A stretch of DNA of 64,000 bases from Sphagnum compactum (lineage: Eukaryota > Bryophyta > Sphagnopsida > Sphagnales), in the NCBI GenBank assembly GCA_965153455.1, contig OZ234496.1, positions 2,170,001 to 2,234,000 on the forward strand, written 5' to 3'. Below, in pieces: positions 50,602-63,900 of this stretch. A model generated the notes under the pieces. That model was given only the letters and a program-made list of their open reading frames with translations, had not been told where the DNA came from and did not search any database. The position numbers were made by a program, and so were the translations under genes. Position 1 is the first letter of the stretch; the number at the start of each line of letters is the position of its first letter.

Positions 50602-51950
50602 TTAAACATCTTCAAGGCTCATTGATGCAACATCATCATCATCGACTAATTTCCTTTTGTCTTTCTCACGGACTTGAGAAATTTTTAGAAACAAACAAAG
50701 TTCAAAAGTAAGATATTGTGTTGAGGAAATGTTAGGCCCAAAGCAAGGATATCGATACTCTTCAAATCTAGTGATGAAAGAAATGGGAGTTGACCATAAC
50801 TTGCCTTCTAAACGAATCGTTGCAATTCCAATAAGGAATTGTTCCTCTTTCATTTAAAATATTACTTCCAATCATTGACCTTGGATAAATCTTGTTGTGA
50901 ATTGGTTATGGAATTTGGTTTTCCTTAGAAAAAACTAATCAATTTTTTGCACTTCTTGGATTAATTGGCACACATTACAATATGAATTTATAGTAGATAT
51001 TATAATAATGTTGGCCAATTGACAAGTTTTACAAACCTTCTTGAAAGGGGGTGCAACAAGGCTTACAATAATTTTCCCACAACCTCTAAGGATTTTTTGC
51101 CCAAAATATTAGACATATGTCCGTTACATAGAATCAACACATAAAATAAAATGAATGAAACAATTTTAAAAAAATCATAATACATCTTTTGTGAGCAGAA
51201 AAATTGCATCATTCATGATACAATTATGCGAATTATGGTTTTCGCTCATCATTTGTTAATGGTGTCAAGATTGTGTAAGGTTTGGTCTACAAATAACAAT
51301 TTTTGTGATTAGTAGTGGCAATGCTTTTGAATAAGATCATTACAAAATTGTTCAAAATAAAAGCTTGTTATTTAAGTTGATATTTAAAATGAAATCCTAC
51401 CATGAACGCCTTAATGTCATGGTCTTTTTATGTCAAGCCATTTTAAAACAAAATCTATTGACATTGATTAAATTCACCTCTAATGCCCATTACAACAACA
51501 AATTTTTTTGTAGAGCGTCATGATTCATGACATCACATTTCAAAAAATTTAATGTTGTGTTCATTGTAAAACGTAGGAACAAGTGGAGGATGAAAAGGAA
51601 GAATATTATCAATAGTAGTATTAGAGTGCATTTTGATGACATATGGAGTGTTGCATTTCTCAAATCCTTTTGCTAATTTTGGACGAACACCAAAGTTTTT
51701 CACTCTTATGTCCAAACCATGTATTATTTTTACCTCGTGTTGTTCCACAAATGGAGACTAAAATTTGATTATGATAGTAGTGAAACCTTCACAATCTAGT
51801 ACACCATAATGTAGGTAAGCAAAATTTATGTTTTGTTTTGGACCTTTGTCATAAGTTCCATACTTATTCATGATTGTTTTTTGAAAACCCATGTCTCTTA
51901 CATTTTCATTTAGATCAAGAAGTGAAGCAACATACCTTTGTTCGAAGATT
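50602..51950 (-). pseudogene. RPA-like single-strand binding protein remnant (Helitron cargo)
   Basis: Minus-strand segments. At 51950-51750, RYVASLLDLNENVRDMGF, then HYGVLDCEGFTTIIIKF and a stop. At 51748-51533, HEVKIIHGLDIRVKNFGVRP and YVIKMHSNTTID, which fits the OB fold of RPA70-type proteins. At about 51080-50602, CKTC and CNVC pairs (zinc-ribbon-like), then IATIRLEGKLWSTPIS. Plant Helitrons commonly carry an RPA gene, and this lies upstream of the Rep region on the same strand. The family call rests on pattern, and in-frame stops show decay. Confidence 0.4.
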
Positions 51951-52877
51951 ATGACCTATAACATAATTAAAAGCCACTTGAAACTCAAAAAATAAAATTT
52001 GCATGCAAAAGTTCAAATCATGTAAAGAACTTCTAATAGAACTTACATGATTTGAATTCTACTTGTATATTGATGTTCTTCCAAAATCCAAATATTATGT
52101 AACAATCATTTGTTTGTGTGCATGACAAAAATAAATGATTGTGTTAAACACAAATTCATTTTCCAAAGTATTGAAACAATGTGCATAAATAAGAATGTTT
52201 TTCCAAGTTATGAATAAAGTTGATATATTGAAAACAAAGGGTTGATAGATGGTTGTTCATGTTGTTATAAATTTTTCAATTCATGAACTAATAAAGGGTC
52301 ATTTTAATTGTTGATTACCACTCAATATTTTATGTTTTTTGAATTATGGGTTGTAGTCCAACTGGCAAAAATGAAACACAATTAAATCCAAGATCTAACT
52401 TTTTAATTTATGATATTTTGAAAAAATGAATATTTACTAAACTTAATTATTTAAGGATACACCCATATGAACATTTTGACATATGTGAAATTGCTGAACA
52501 TTTAAATCATTTATGGTACAAAAATATATGATAAACAAAATAATTTTGTACACATAGTTTTTTTAACAAGTTTAGACATCAATTAAAAAATGCCCTTTAC
52601 TCCAAGCAAAGGAGTTCAAGTCCAAGCCAAGGGCTTTCATTTAAAAACATCCATGATTTTTTAAAGATTCCACAAATCCCAAACCAAAGTAGTCTAAATC
52701 TCCTAGTGAAAAATTATAATATTTGGGAATTGAAATTCCAAAATAAGATTACTAAATAGTTCTCATTTTTCCCATCTTAATTGCTCTTTTCATAACAAGC
52801 CATTTTGGTGAGTTCTCATTTTTATGATTTCTAGTCTTGTTCATTCATACTTTTTGAACATGCATTCTTTCTCTAAA

Positions 52878-53215
52878 TCTTATATATTAATTCAGTAAGT
52901 CTATCTGTGCGTCTGTCTGACACGACAATTCTGCTGCAATTCTATGGCAGAACCGGCCTCTGCATTTTTTATGGCAGAACCGGGCAATGCATTTTCTATG
53001 ACAAGACTTGGTAACGGGGCGGGGGGGCCAGCACGGGGCGGGAAGTTAATTATATATAACAAGGGAACGGGGGGGGGGGATCAACGGGTTAAAGAATCGG
53101 AGTGGAAAATGCGAAGGACGGGGGGGGTCGACGGGGTAAAAAACCGGAGTGGGCAATGGGAAGGACCGGGCGGGGGGGAGCTCGACGGGTGCATTATGCA
53201 CCGGGTTCACACTAA
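52878..53215 (+). mobile_element. Compact non-autonomous Helitron, both ends visible
   Basis: The 5' end is TC at 52878 after an A. The 3' end is CTAA at 53212-53215 followed by T, the A^T target expected. A hairpin GGTGCAT-T-ATGCACC (53188-53202) ends 9 nt before CTAA, the classic Helitron 3' terminus. The element is 338 bp and much more GC-rich than its surroundings, with G-runs and about three 27-bp imperfect repeats (atggcagaaccgg, 52944-53010). It encodes nothing credible. It is on the opposite strand from the large Helitron. Confidence 0.75.
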
Positions 53216-53257
53216 TAGTTGTGGAATTACAAGTTTCGTACCTCAAGTGTGTATTTA

Positions 53258-53420
53258 TGTTCATGTGAACAATACACATGAACATGAGCCTTGGAGTATG
53301 CATATTGTGTGTATTGTTCATATGAATAATGCACATGAACATGAGTGCATACATATGTTGTGTGTATTGTCCATATGAACAATACATGTGAATGATATAC
53401 ATAAGCATGAATCTAAGGTT
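53258..53420. repeat. Palindrome-containing tandem repeat, about 3 units
   Basis: Units start at about 53258, 53315 and 53368 (53-57 bp). Each contains tgttcatatgaa-type palindromes and acacatgaacatga. Being palindromic, the array reads similarly on both strands and could form cruciforms. It begins about 40 bp after the small Helitron. Confidence 0.65.
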
Positions 53421-56400
53421 TGAAGTCACATTTTCTATATGTAGTTATAGATCTGTTGATTAAAAATAAATGTTCAATTAAAGCATGTAACTTCATGTAG
53501 TTTTCATGTGTATGTGTTAGAAACATTCGTGTTGTTATAATTCATTTATTTTAAGGCGTAAAGTTTCCAAGAGTGATGTAACAAAAACAAATAGCATAAT
53601 ATAAAGCAATATGATTCAAGTTTGTGGTTTGTTAGCTCGGTAGCTTAAGGTTGCCATTTTTTCTTAAAGAGCACCACTTTTTAAGCAATGAACTAATGGT
53701 TCTTGTGCCTCCTTGTCTTGGATGTAAGTTCTCCTTGCTTCTATCATGAAATTAGTTACAAAAAATTTCTTGCATGGGTGATCTTGGCATATTCTCAAAT
53801 CGTCAAGAATTTGTCCTTGTTATTTGCATTCAAAGATGTTAAGACAAGAGAATGGGTTTTAATAGCTCTTTGGAAAAAGGTCATTTTTTACAACGGGAAG
53901 GTAACATGCCACTTTAATGGATTGTGAGGCCAAAAAGCCAATAGCGTGCAAAAAGCCATTGAAATGGATTGTAATTGGTTTTGTTTCCCAAAGGCTTTAA
54001 AACCCTTTTGTATTGTGTTGTGTATTTGAAAAAATTTCCTTCTATTTTCATTGATGGGTGAAAAGTTCACAATAAATAAAAGGATCATTCACTTATTGCT
54101 TTGCCACGCTAGGTACTAGGAAGGCAAGGGTTTTGCATGTTTCCAAATCCCAAAATTAAACTATTGCCAAGTCAAAAATTTAATATGATAAAATTCATTG
54201 GTCGAAGAGGAGGTCCATTGGTAAATTTATTTATTCATATCTAGCTTTTAGAAATTGGGTTAGTGGCAATAGGTACCCAATGCCACCCTATTAGGAAGGG
54301 GTGTTAACCCAAGTTGAAAATGATCACAAATAATTTTGGAAATAAATGTAGCCAATGAGAAGGTTCATTTAGCCCCACGTTTGGAGAATGTCTCCCACTT
54401 ATGGGCCTTAGCCATTATAACACACGAGACAAAATTTATTAAAAGTGCAAACTTTATCAAATATTAGTACATTAACTTGTTTTTTAAATATTTCTCATTT
54501 TTTGTAGAAATTTTAATTTAGTTGGAAGTGCCTCTATCAATAATTTAAAGTCTTTTTCACATAAATTAGTTTTAAATTTAATCATCATATTTTATTAATG
54601 AATCATTAATTACTTGGCTCAGTTTTAGACCATTCCAAAATCAAGGGGAAATTTTTATGTATAGTTTTCATATAAGAAGAGGCGTGTTTCTCCCAATTAT
54701 TCCCCCGAAAAAAAAAAAAAAACATTTCATTTTCTTTGCTTGTCAACATAACCCTGTCCTTGGTGTTTTTTTTTTGCTTTTTTGTTGGGATTTTTGCACA
54801 ATTTTGTACAATGAAAGTTTTATTTATAAATTTTCTAAGGAATCAAACGGAAGCTTGAAAATTATTTCGGAGTGTCATTTTTTTATAATAGGTTCAACAA
54901 AATAAAATGAAAACCATCTCTGAACTAGAGTAAGTTTTCAATTTATTCATCAACAACTCATTCATCGAGAAAAAAAGGGCTTAGTATAATAATCTTATCT
55001 ACTTTAAAGAAGGCTTCGATATGTGATCGTGAAGTATGAAAAACCAATTTGGGTGGTGGCGAGATTTTATGTCAAGTTTATGAATATTCATGAACAAATG
55101 ACGTGATTTGGATTAATTGTAGACATATGTGGGATATGTATTATAGGCAATTGAAGATGGCTTGCATGTTTGCCAAAATAGTAAGAGAAATCAAAGTTGA
55201 AAATTCTGAACTTGTTTGCACATCGTGGAATGATGCGACACATTACCAATGACAAAGGGATTGGATTTATGAAACTTCTTCACAATTATGGGCCCAAAAA
55301 AAATACAAGACTTGATTGAGTTATTAAATCACCTTCAATTGTGCTTGCTTGTTTAAGTAAAGGTATTTTCTACCCTTGCCATTAGCTTAACCCAAAAAAA
55401 AAAAAAATTTCTTAGCATTAAGGGGTTCAATGTTTTTCCCAAACATGTTGAATTTTGTTGTTGTTGTTCGCAATAAGTTCTCATTGTGTTCCCATAAAGT
55501 TTCCAATAGTTATCAACATGTCTCTCAAGTTTTCCATGTGTTTGCCAACCCCAATAACATCTCATTTTATCCCATATGCTTTGCCCTAATATATATTTTT
55601 ATGATAGGCCAATAAAAAATGACATCATGAAAAAAAAAAATTTGAACTTTGGGGGTCCCCACATCTAATTAAGTTGTTGATGGTTTTACAAATATGGAGA
55701 CTACAAAATATTCTATGAATGAAAAGGTCTTATTGCAAAACACAAATTTAAATGTTACAACTTCCAAGGTGACAATATATCCTAGCTATGCATTGACATC
55801 TTCCAAATTAATTACACCATTTAAAAAAATTTGATTCATTTGGAAAATGATATTTTCAGATAACACCTTTTGTCAAGGAAAATATATAACCTTTTGGAAG
55901 ATTTACCAAAATAAATTTTCCAAAATTAATTAGGACTTCAAAATCGAATCAACCCATCAACATGATGCAATTGATGGTAAGTTGATATCCTTACATAACA
56001 TCATTGAAAAATGTATTAATGTTCTACATATCTCAAATGACATTTTCCTTAGCTCTATGTATCAAGAATATTATGTAATTAAACCTTGCAATATATTTCC
56101 CATTAGCAAATCCAATCATGAAAATATCAAAAAATTCTTAGGTGTTATACGATAATTGTGTTTATAACTTGAATGATGCAATTATGAGTTTAAGTACACC
56201 AAGTGTTTGCAATTATCCAAGCAATTTTTTTTAGATCTAAATTATATTTACACAATTATTTAGTGTATATAATATAGAAGTATGAGAACCAAATTTTAGG
56301 GTTTACTCGATAACCTTTGCAAGTATCAAATTTGGGCCTTTGCGATACATGCTAGCTTTAAAATGTTTCTATGTTACCAAATAATATTGTGGATCCTACC

Positions 56401-57000
56401 AAATTGACTATTTTGTTCTTGAAAAGCACAATGATTGAGGGGGTGGAAGGGGATGGAGTTTTTTTAGGGTTTCCCTTGTTCCCAATGTGTTCCCATCAAT
56501 GTTCCCCAAGTTGGTTCCTCAATACGTTCCCAATTAACACCTTTGGTTTTGATCCCACATGGTTTGTTCAAAGTTCAACTCTCATGTAATGTGAATTGGA
56601 AAAAAGTGGGTCATAGGGGGGGAGTACATTTGTTGCTATTTTTGCAATTTGGGGCTTGCAAGAGGTGCTTCTATGGATGAACCATATGTTTTCTAATCCA
56701 TATGTTCAATACATTCATCCATCCTTAGCAGTTTTCAAGTCATGCTCATCCACAAAACATATAATTTCTCATCCATTCAACACAATTCATCCATAAGAGC
56801 TTCATCCTGTGTTGGAGGTTGTTGTGTAGACTCTGTCCTCAACAAATGAGTGAATGGGAAGTACCCCAAGAAAAAAGCTGACTAGGCATTTAATTAGGAA
56901 TAAGAAAGTGTCATAAAAAGTACGATTCTCGTGCGAACGCGGTTCTTTGGAAACGGGATATTTCGTTTTTGTTCACACTGAACTACTGGACCATGGGTAT
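53421..57000. other. AT-rich spacer, no gene recognised
   Basis: Only short frames with low-complexity or homopolymer content are present. I could not identify transposon domains or exons. The GC content rises sharply after about 56900 toward the sugar-transporter promoter. Confidence 0.5.
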
Positions 57001-57019
57001 TCTATTGCCACTGGGACCA

Positions 57020-57260
57020 CTGGACTTTTGGTTTTCACCGCGTTCACACAAGATCCAGGGAACATAATGTGAATCGAGTTAATAGGAATCGAGGTCCAGG
57101 TCGAAGCCCGCCAGCGCGACGGACGCAACAGCGCGAAATGCGACGCTCTCGCGAAGACGACGTATCCCGGCGTTTTGATTTTTGCAATTTCGCGCAAAAC
57201 AATTTTCCATGGCCAGCGGGAACAGCGGGATCACGACGCCAGAAGAAGATTCGCACAAAA
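57020..57260 (+). promoter_or_regulatory. CG-dense promoter region of the sugar transporter
   Basis: This stretch has many CG dinucleotides (for example gcgcgacggacgcaacagcgcg near 57113) in an otherwise CG-poor neighbourhood, as expected where DNA is unmethylated. A leader with a probable 3' splice site (ttttgcag at about 57914) follows. No clear TATA box is seen. Confidence 0.4.
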
Positions 57261-57962
57261 CGTGGTGAGAAATCACGATCCTTTTGATACAAAAATTTGG
57301 AAGAATAATTAATTGCAAAGAAAGAGAGAAAGCAAAAAGCAAGAAAGAAAGAGGACACGATTGCACGATCAATACTTTTTTTCTTTTTTCCTTCTTCTTC
57401 TTCTTCTTATGATTATTATTATTATTATATTTTTCTGTCTTCATGTTTGTTGGTAATTCGTGACTGAGAGAGTATTTCGAGTAGCTTTGATGAAGAAAAG
57501 AATTTCTGCAGATTACGGAAAATTGACGCTGTGATATTGATTTGTTTATTGTTGCTTTTTCTGCCTCACCAACGTCTCTAGGTCTCATTTGTGACGCTCT
57601 GTGGAAATGCTCTTAGTCTCTGTTGCAAATCTTGCTGAGAAAAGCAAAAAAATAAAAATAAAAATAAATCTATAAGGAAAAAATCACGGGAAGTTTGCGG
57701 TGAAAGTCTGGCTCTAGAGTCTAGGTATGAAGTTTTTGTCTGGTCCAAATTTTGCAGAGAAACCAAACCTCGTGCTGTTGTGTTGTGGCTGAAAAAATCG
57801 CAGTCGCTGAAAACATATTAATCCAGGAGGAGCAGTTCTTGAGGATTTTACGTTGGAGACGTGTTGTTGATGTATTAATAATTATTACTGTTTTTTTTGG
57901 GGGGAGTTTTGCAGAGACGACGCTGGGAAAAATTGTCGATGCGATAATAAAAAGACGAAGAA

Positions 57963-60900
57963 ATGGTTCGTCCAGATGATGACATGGAGGAAAGTTTTGC
58001 TTTGAAGAAATTGGTACCACCATCAGCTGTTGCAGGATCCGTGCTGCCATTTGTAGGTGTTGCTTGTCTGGGGGCTCTTTTGTTCGGTTACCATCTGGGG
58101 TACATGCTCTTTCCAAGCTTTACATTCTCTAATGCCTTTCTGTTTCTTTGAAATTTGCTACCTGGATTGCTATAACATCCTTAACATCTTTCAGAAGATC
58201 TGGAACAACTAAAGAGATAAAGTCCTTGCTCATGTAAAAGTTCAGATCAATGGCTAGCTAACAAGAACACATGTGGCTTGTGCATGCAGAGTAGTCAATG
58301 CATCCCTGGGGTATACTGCTGCAGAGCTTGGATTTGCTGGCAGTTCAGTTCTGCAAGGTAATCATCCTGAGCTTGCTACTACTGTGTTTGGCTGTTTCAC
58401 TAAAACATTCAAAGTGAACCATCTCTCTCCCCCACTAGTTTCACCAGGTGGGTGAGGTTCTATGCTATTTTCAAAGCTAGTGGTTTTGCAACAAGAATGA
58501 TAGATGGAGCGACAGTTGAGAAAATGTACAGCTTGCACTGACCAGTCATGATGCCATAACACCTCAATTCTGCATTGTACATGGGCTGATACCTCAAGTC
58601 ACTTGTGCAGCACTTCCTGAATTAGTATGGATGAGAATGGGCAGTTTTGCAAGGATTATGGTGGATGGCATATTTTATGTATCTTTTGTTCTAACAAACA
58701 GTGTTTTGTCCTGTAGGATGGGTGGTGAGCTCAACATTGGCTGGTGCTGCAGTGGGTTCATTCACCGGTGGTGCTTTGGCTGACAAATTAGGGTGCCGTC
58801 GTGGTCTCCAGATGAATGCACTTCCTCTCTTCTTTGGTACCCTCTTAAGGTAGTGACATGATTTTGTAGCATGGGTCTAGCACCAAACCAGAGAATATTT
58901 GCTCCAAGGCTGCACCACCTTATTATTCCTGTTGCAGGTTTGAGGTTTGCATGTCTTGTGCTTAGATTATGAAATCCAGCCACGTATCTGCTCGAGTCAT
59001 GTATCCTTGACCTTACAAAAAGTAGCATGCATATGAGAAGATATCCATTGTGTTGTTCCTTAGAGTGGAATTCCTCTTGGCAGATTTTAGGAGAAATTTT
59101 GGGATGTTTTGTTTGTGGATATTTGTCCCATCTAGTGCAGTTCCTGTGAATCTTTTGTCCTTCAACTCCCTGTAACGACAAACTGAGGGTTGGAACATTG
59201 GGTGACACAGTGGGACTTCAAATGGTGTTGAGAGTATGGTAGTTGGACGCGTTTTGGCAGGGGTTGGCATTGGCATATCATCAAGTGTGGTTCCTCTGTA
59301 CATATCAGAGGTGATGGATATATTTGCTTCCTGACCCAGCAGATTCTAGTGGTGATTATGGATGTCAATTGAATATTGCTCTCTGTATTGAATGTGGCCT
59401 CATAATTCTAGTGCAGAGATCTTAGCTGTGAAGTAATGCAATTTGGACCCTAATAATAGCATATGCAAGCAATCTGCTCAATTGCCTGATACAAAGGGAC
59501 AGCTTCAGATGATCAACTTCTATCTGAGCAAAACAGATTGTAAGTAAATGAACCTTGGAGCCCAATAGCTGACAGGGGCAGCATTGTAATGATCATGGCA
59601 GATATCACCCAAGGAGATTCGAGGTGCTTTAGGATCTGCAAACCAAGTGTCTATAAATGTGGGCATTCTGTTGGCTATCATTGCAGGGCTCCCCCTAGCT
59701 GACAACCCAGCCTGGTACTAGCTGCACAACCCTTCTTTTGTTATAAGAAGAAGGAACATGTGAAAGAGCAGCTTTTCCTGTGTACCTGGAAGCCTTTTGC
59801 ATCAGTGGTGCCTAGGTCCTGGAATGAACTGACAGAGATTGATTTGCTGGAGAAGAAGGAATCAATTTCATGTGTATTGCAGGGCAGGAAGTTCAAGTCT
59901 TCTTGGGTTCTAGGTGTTTAATAAACAGTCATGGAAACTTGAATATTCAACAAACCATCATTCCGGCCTTTAACTCTCTTGGACTGAAATTCTCGTTTTC
60001 TCTTCTTTGGAGGTCATCTGTTCATCAGGTGGCGGACCATGTTTTACCTAGCAACAATTCCAGCTGTCCTACTATTTGTGGGCATGGTATACTCACCTGA
60101 GAGCCCACGCTGGCTGTACAAGGTAGACTACCTACACCATCTCTAACCTTATATCCAAGCACATGGCAAGCTAGGATGCACCAACCTCATGATATCGGAT
60201 TCAAATTTGTCTGTCTGATCAACACTGTGCTCAAATTTGCTCTACATGTGTATGCTGGCAGTGTTTTAGGTTGGGGAGCCAGACAGGACACATGATGTTC
60301 AAGGGAGGAGTGTAAGTTCAGTCATCAACTAAATGGGAAACTGAAAGGCCTAGTCTTTGCAGGTGCTTACACCACAGTGAACTTAGGTTGACCTGGCAGT
60401 GGCTGTCTGTACATGGATTTAGTTGACAATGGATACATTGTTGGGGTGTGCAGCAAGGGAAGACAGCAGAGGGAGAAGCAGCAGAGAGGCAATTATGGGG
60501 AAGACTGAAGTTGGAAGAATCCTTTATTGCAACAAAAGCTACCAATTCCTCTGCGGAAGAGGATGCAACCTGGCGAGATCTTTTTGGAAAACGCTATCGT
60601 AAAGGTACAAAGATGAATAGCTGTAGTAATTAACAACTGCATGGATCAAGGCACTGGTCTACTTGAACAAGGAACTGTCTCCACACAGTTATAACCAGAA
60701 TTGGAGGAATGTGTGAGGCATCTGGATGGTCTTAGCACATATGAGAGGTGTATTTTGAGGAAGTAAGATGTCAAAGTTTATGCTAGTGTCTCAGCCAGCT
60801 GGCACCCTCTGCAGGATGTCACAGTCCTGGTGTGTTGTCTGAAATTGAGTGTGCAGAGAAAGATGAGCTGACACCTTGATGTTTAGGGCAGTGGTGGGAG

Positions 60901-63900
60901 TAGGTGCATCGCTGTTTCTATTGCAGCAGTTCTCTGGGATCAATGCGGTGGTTTACTATTCAACTCAAGTTTTTCAGAGTGCTGGCATTTCTTCAGGGGT
61001 TGCAGCAAGTGCACTTGTTGCAGCTGCCAATGTCATAGGTACTTGTTCATTTCCATAACATAAAGTGACTCTGAATCTGACTGGCTTCTTCTCTGCACAA
61101 ATTAAGTCATCCACATGGCCTGCTTAACATCTATGATGTTCAGGTCTTACAGAATGTGCCATGTTTATTGCAAGACAGTTCAGATGTGTGAATATCTTCC
61201 AGTTGACCCTGTAGAATTGGCCAGCAAAATTATGGTTCATAGTTGCCAGCAGGTAGAATAGTGCAGGCTGAGCATTGTGATCAACAAGGTCAAGACAATC
61301 AAACCTGAGGTTGCATTCATTACAGTGATATCATGATTTTCTTCTATTCATTTTCTGAACTGTAGAGAAATCCATTGTTGACATTCTTGCGGGCCTAATT
61401 AAGTAATGTCTTTTCTGGAGGTCCTAGTTCAGAAGGTCTTTTTGAAAAGTTTGTCTCTTGAAGAAGCCATTGAAAGCAGTGTTAGGAAACCTGTTCCAAA
61501 GCAAGAAGAGATCCTTGCAGTCCATGAAATCTTGAGCAAATGGAAAACAGAACTCCTTGATTTTTCAAACTTTGCCCCTAAGCCATGCTACCATTTCCTA
61601 TTCAGTTCCCTCCTCGTGTTGATTCCAAGCACCTGAAAACATTCAACCATCCTGCTGTTATTACCTACATTCTGTAATAACTTTGTAAGAAGCATGATGT
61701 TGCTTCAGTTTTCAATGAGATTAATTCTCTTGAAGGCATTTATGTGAAATCCAGTCTGTCAGAATCTGAAATTTTAAGTCTCCATAGTTCTTTGAATTGC
61801 TGCTAATAGGTTTAAAGCAAATTGTGACCCTCATCTTCCTTTTTCTTTTTGCAGCTTGGAAGTTCCATGAATACCCCATGAAACCTAGGTTTATAAATTG
61901 CCACTGGTTCTCTCAGACAGAAGTTTCCAAGTGGCTAAGCTCCTCTTATACAGCTACCGTGATGGTGTCATTTCTGAAATGAGTCATTAAGTCTAATGCT
62001 TGTCCAGCATTTCTGCCTTGGTCATCCTTTATAAGAAGGTTTGTAGATGATCTGTTAGTTCCTGCTCATCCTGATTTGTCCAACTTCATATATGTGGACA
62101 AAGACTTTATTGTAGCTTGAGCTCAATTGTACTCTAGTGACTTTCTAGCAGTTTCTTGAATTTAGCAATTACCCAAGACTCAAAATGGCTTAAACATTAA
62201 CATTTTTGACAATTGTCATCAGTTTGAATATGTGGTTCATAACATGATATGCATCCCTCATTTGGACTCCAAAATTTCAGCTGCTGCCAAATTTGGAGTT
62301 GTCAATAGTCAATTTTTAAGGTTCTTAAGGCTTTGTAGCTCAAAGAAGTTCATCATAGCTCAAATGGTGAGCTTTAGTCTCTTGAAGAGAAAACACTACT
62401 GTTCAAAGTTTCTATTGGATTGATTCAGAGGTTTGCTCAACAAAGAAAGATTTCTGTTTGGTGTTTCTGCCTTTGTAAACTTCAAACTGATTATATGGGC
62501 TTCTTGATCCTGAATTGGGAGCTTTTCCTGAATAGATCTTGCTCTTAAAGTTCTCCATGTTTCTCTCTTCTCTTCCTCTTTCCTTGTTTCATTCTTTTTG
62601 TGTTCTTCTTTCTTCTTGGTTTCCTTGATCATCTTCTGCTCTTTTATGTTTTGTTGAGCTAGCTAGTGTCATTGCCATCTTCCCATTAATACTGATCTTG
62701 TGAGAGAAACTCCGTAAATTGGTTAATGTTTGACATTGACCTCCCCCTGATGCCCAAAGCTGATGGATTCAGTGAAGATTTTATGGTGGCTGGTCAGTTC
62801 CAGACATGTTGCTGTTGAAACTCACTGAATTAGCACTGTTGTCCAAACCACTCAGTTTTCCCCCTGTTTTCAAGGGTGTAGTCTCCTTTCTTTTGCTTTT
62901 CTGTTTTTTCACTTCCCATTTTTCATTTTCTTTTCTTTTTACTGATGTGTTGTCAGATCTGAAAACACTATATCCTTATCATTGGGTCATTCCTCAATTA
63001 TTCAAGTTGATTTAATTGTAAGCATGGAGAAGTTGAAGTCAACACTTGGTATCATTGTCAAATGAGAGATCATTGTGCTTGGTCACAGTGAAGTTTCAAA
63101 ACATAATCCAGCCAGTCAAGGCCAAATCAACTCTTGCTTCAGACCTACGTGAGGTATTCGTGATTCTCAAATTTCCTATAAATTTGATAAGCCTTTTGAT
63201 CACAAAAGAGTGGTGATCTCAGCGCACCTCACCATAGTACATTCCCATTGAAGACTATTTGCCAGCCAACTGATAAATGCCGGTTTTTAATCTTTTGAGA
63301 AACTTGTTATTTTTCTGGAGATATGCAGGAGCAGTAGTGGCATCATATTTGATGGACAAGCAGGGACGCAAGAAACTCCTCATGACCAGCTTCTCAGGGA
63401 TGGTATGTTCGCAAGGGCACAAACCTTTTGGAATGGTTTATGGTCTACTGCTTGTACTAAGGAAACCTGGACCCAAAGCCACATTATGATTGGCAGGAGA
63501 TGTTTTTGGTTCAGCTTGGTCCTACTTATGAATAATCAGGTTCAGCTAACATCAACATTTGGTGGATTGATATTGCAGGGAGCTTCAATGCTGGTGTTAT
63601 CACTTTGTCTGTCATGGCATGCCTTGGAGGCCTTCTCAGGCATCTTGGCAGTTTTGGGAACTATCACGTGAGTATATATTGTACCCCAGATCAGAGCTTG
63701 TGGTCATTTGTGGACAAAGACTTGTCACTCACACCTTTAATATGGTCCTCAACTTCTTTGGTAGCCACTGAGGGGATGGGGGGTATTATATGAGAGGGGA
63801 AATGATCAACGAGTACCCAGGCTCTGTTATAGATCTTGTACTGCAATTATGTAGTGGGCTTTTTGCTGGTTGCTTTAGCTGTACCTGCTCTCTTCTCACC

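Noticed and set aside
52944-53378. 144-codon + frame with Gly-rich content
   Set aside because: It spans the small Helitron and the palindromic repeat; the frame is produced by G-runs and a 27-bp repeat.
59013-59368. Minus-strand frames across the sugar transporter
   Set aside because: They are shadows of exon 4 and neighbouring introns; the + exons carry all family motifs.
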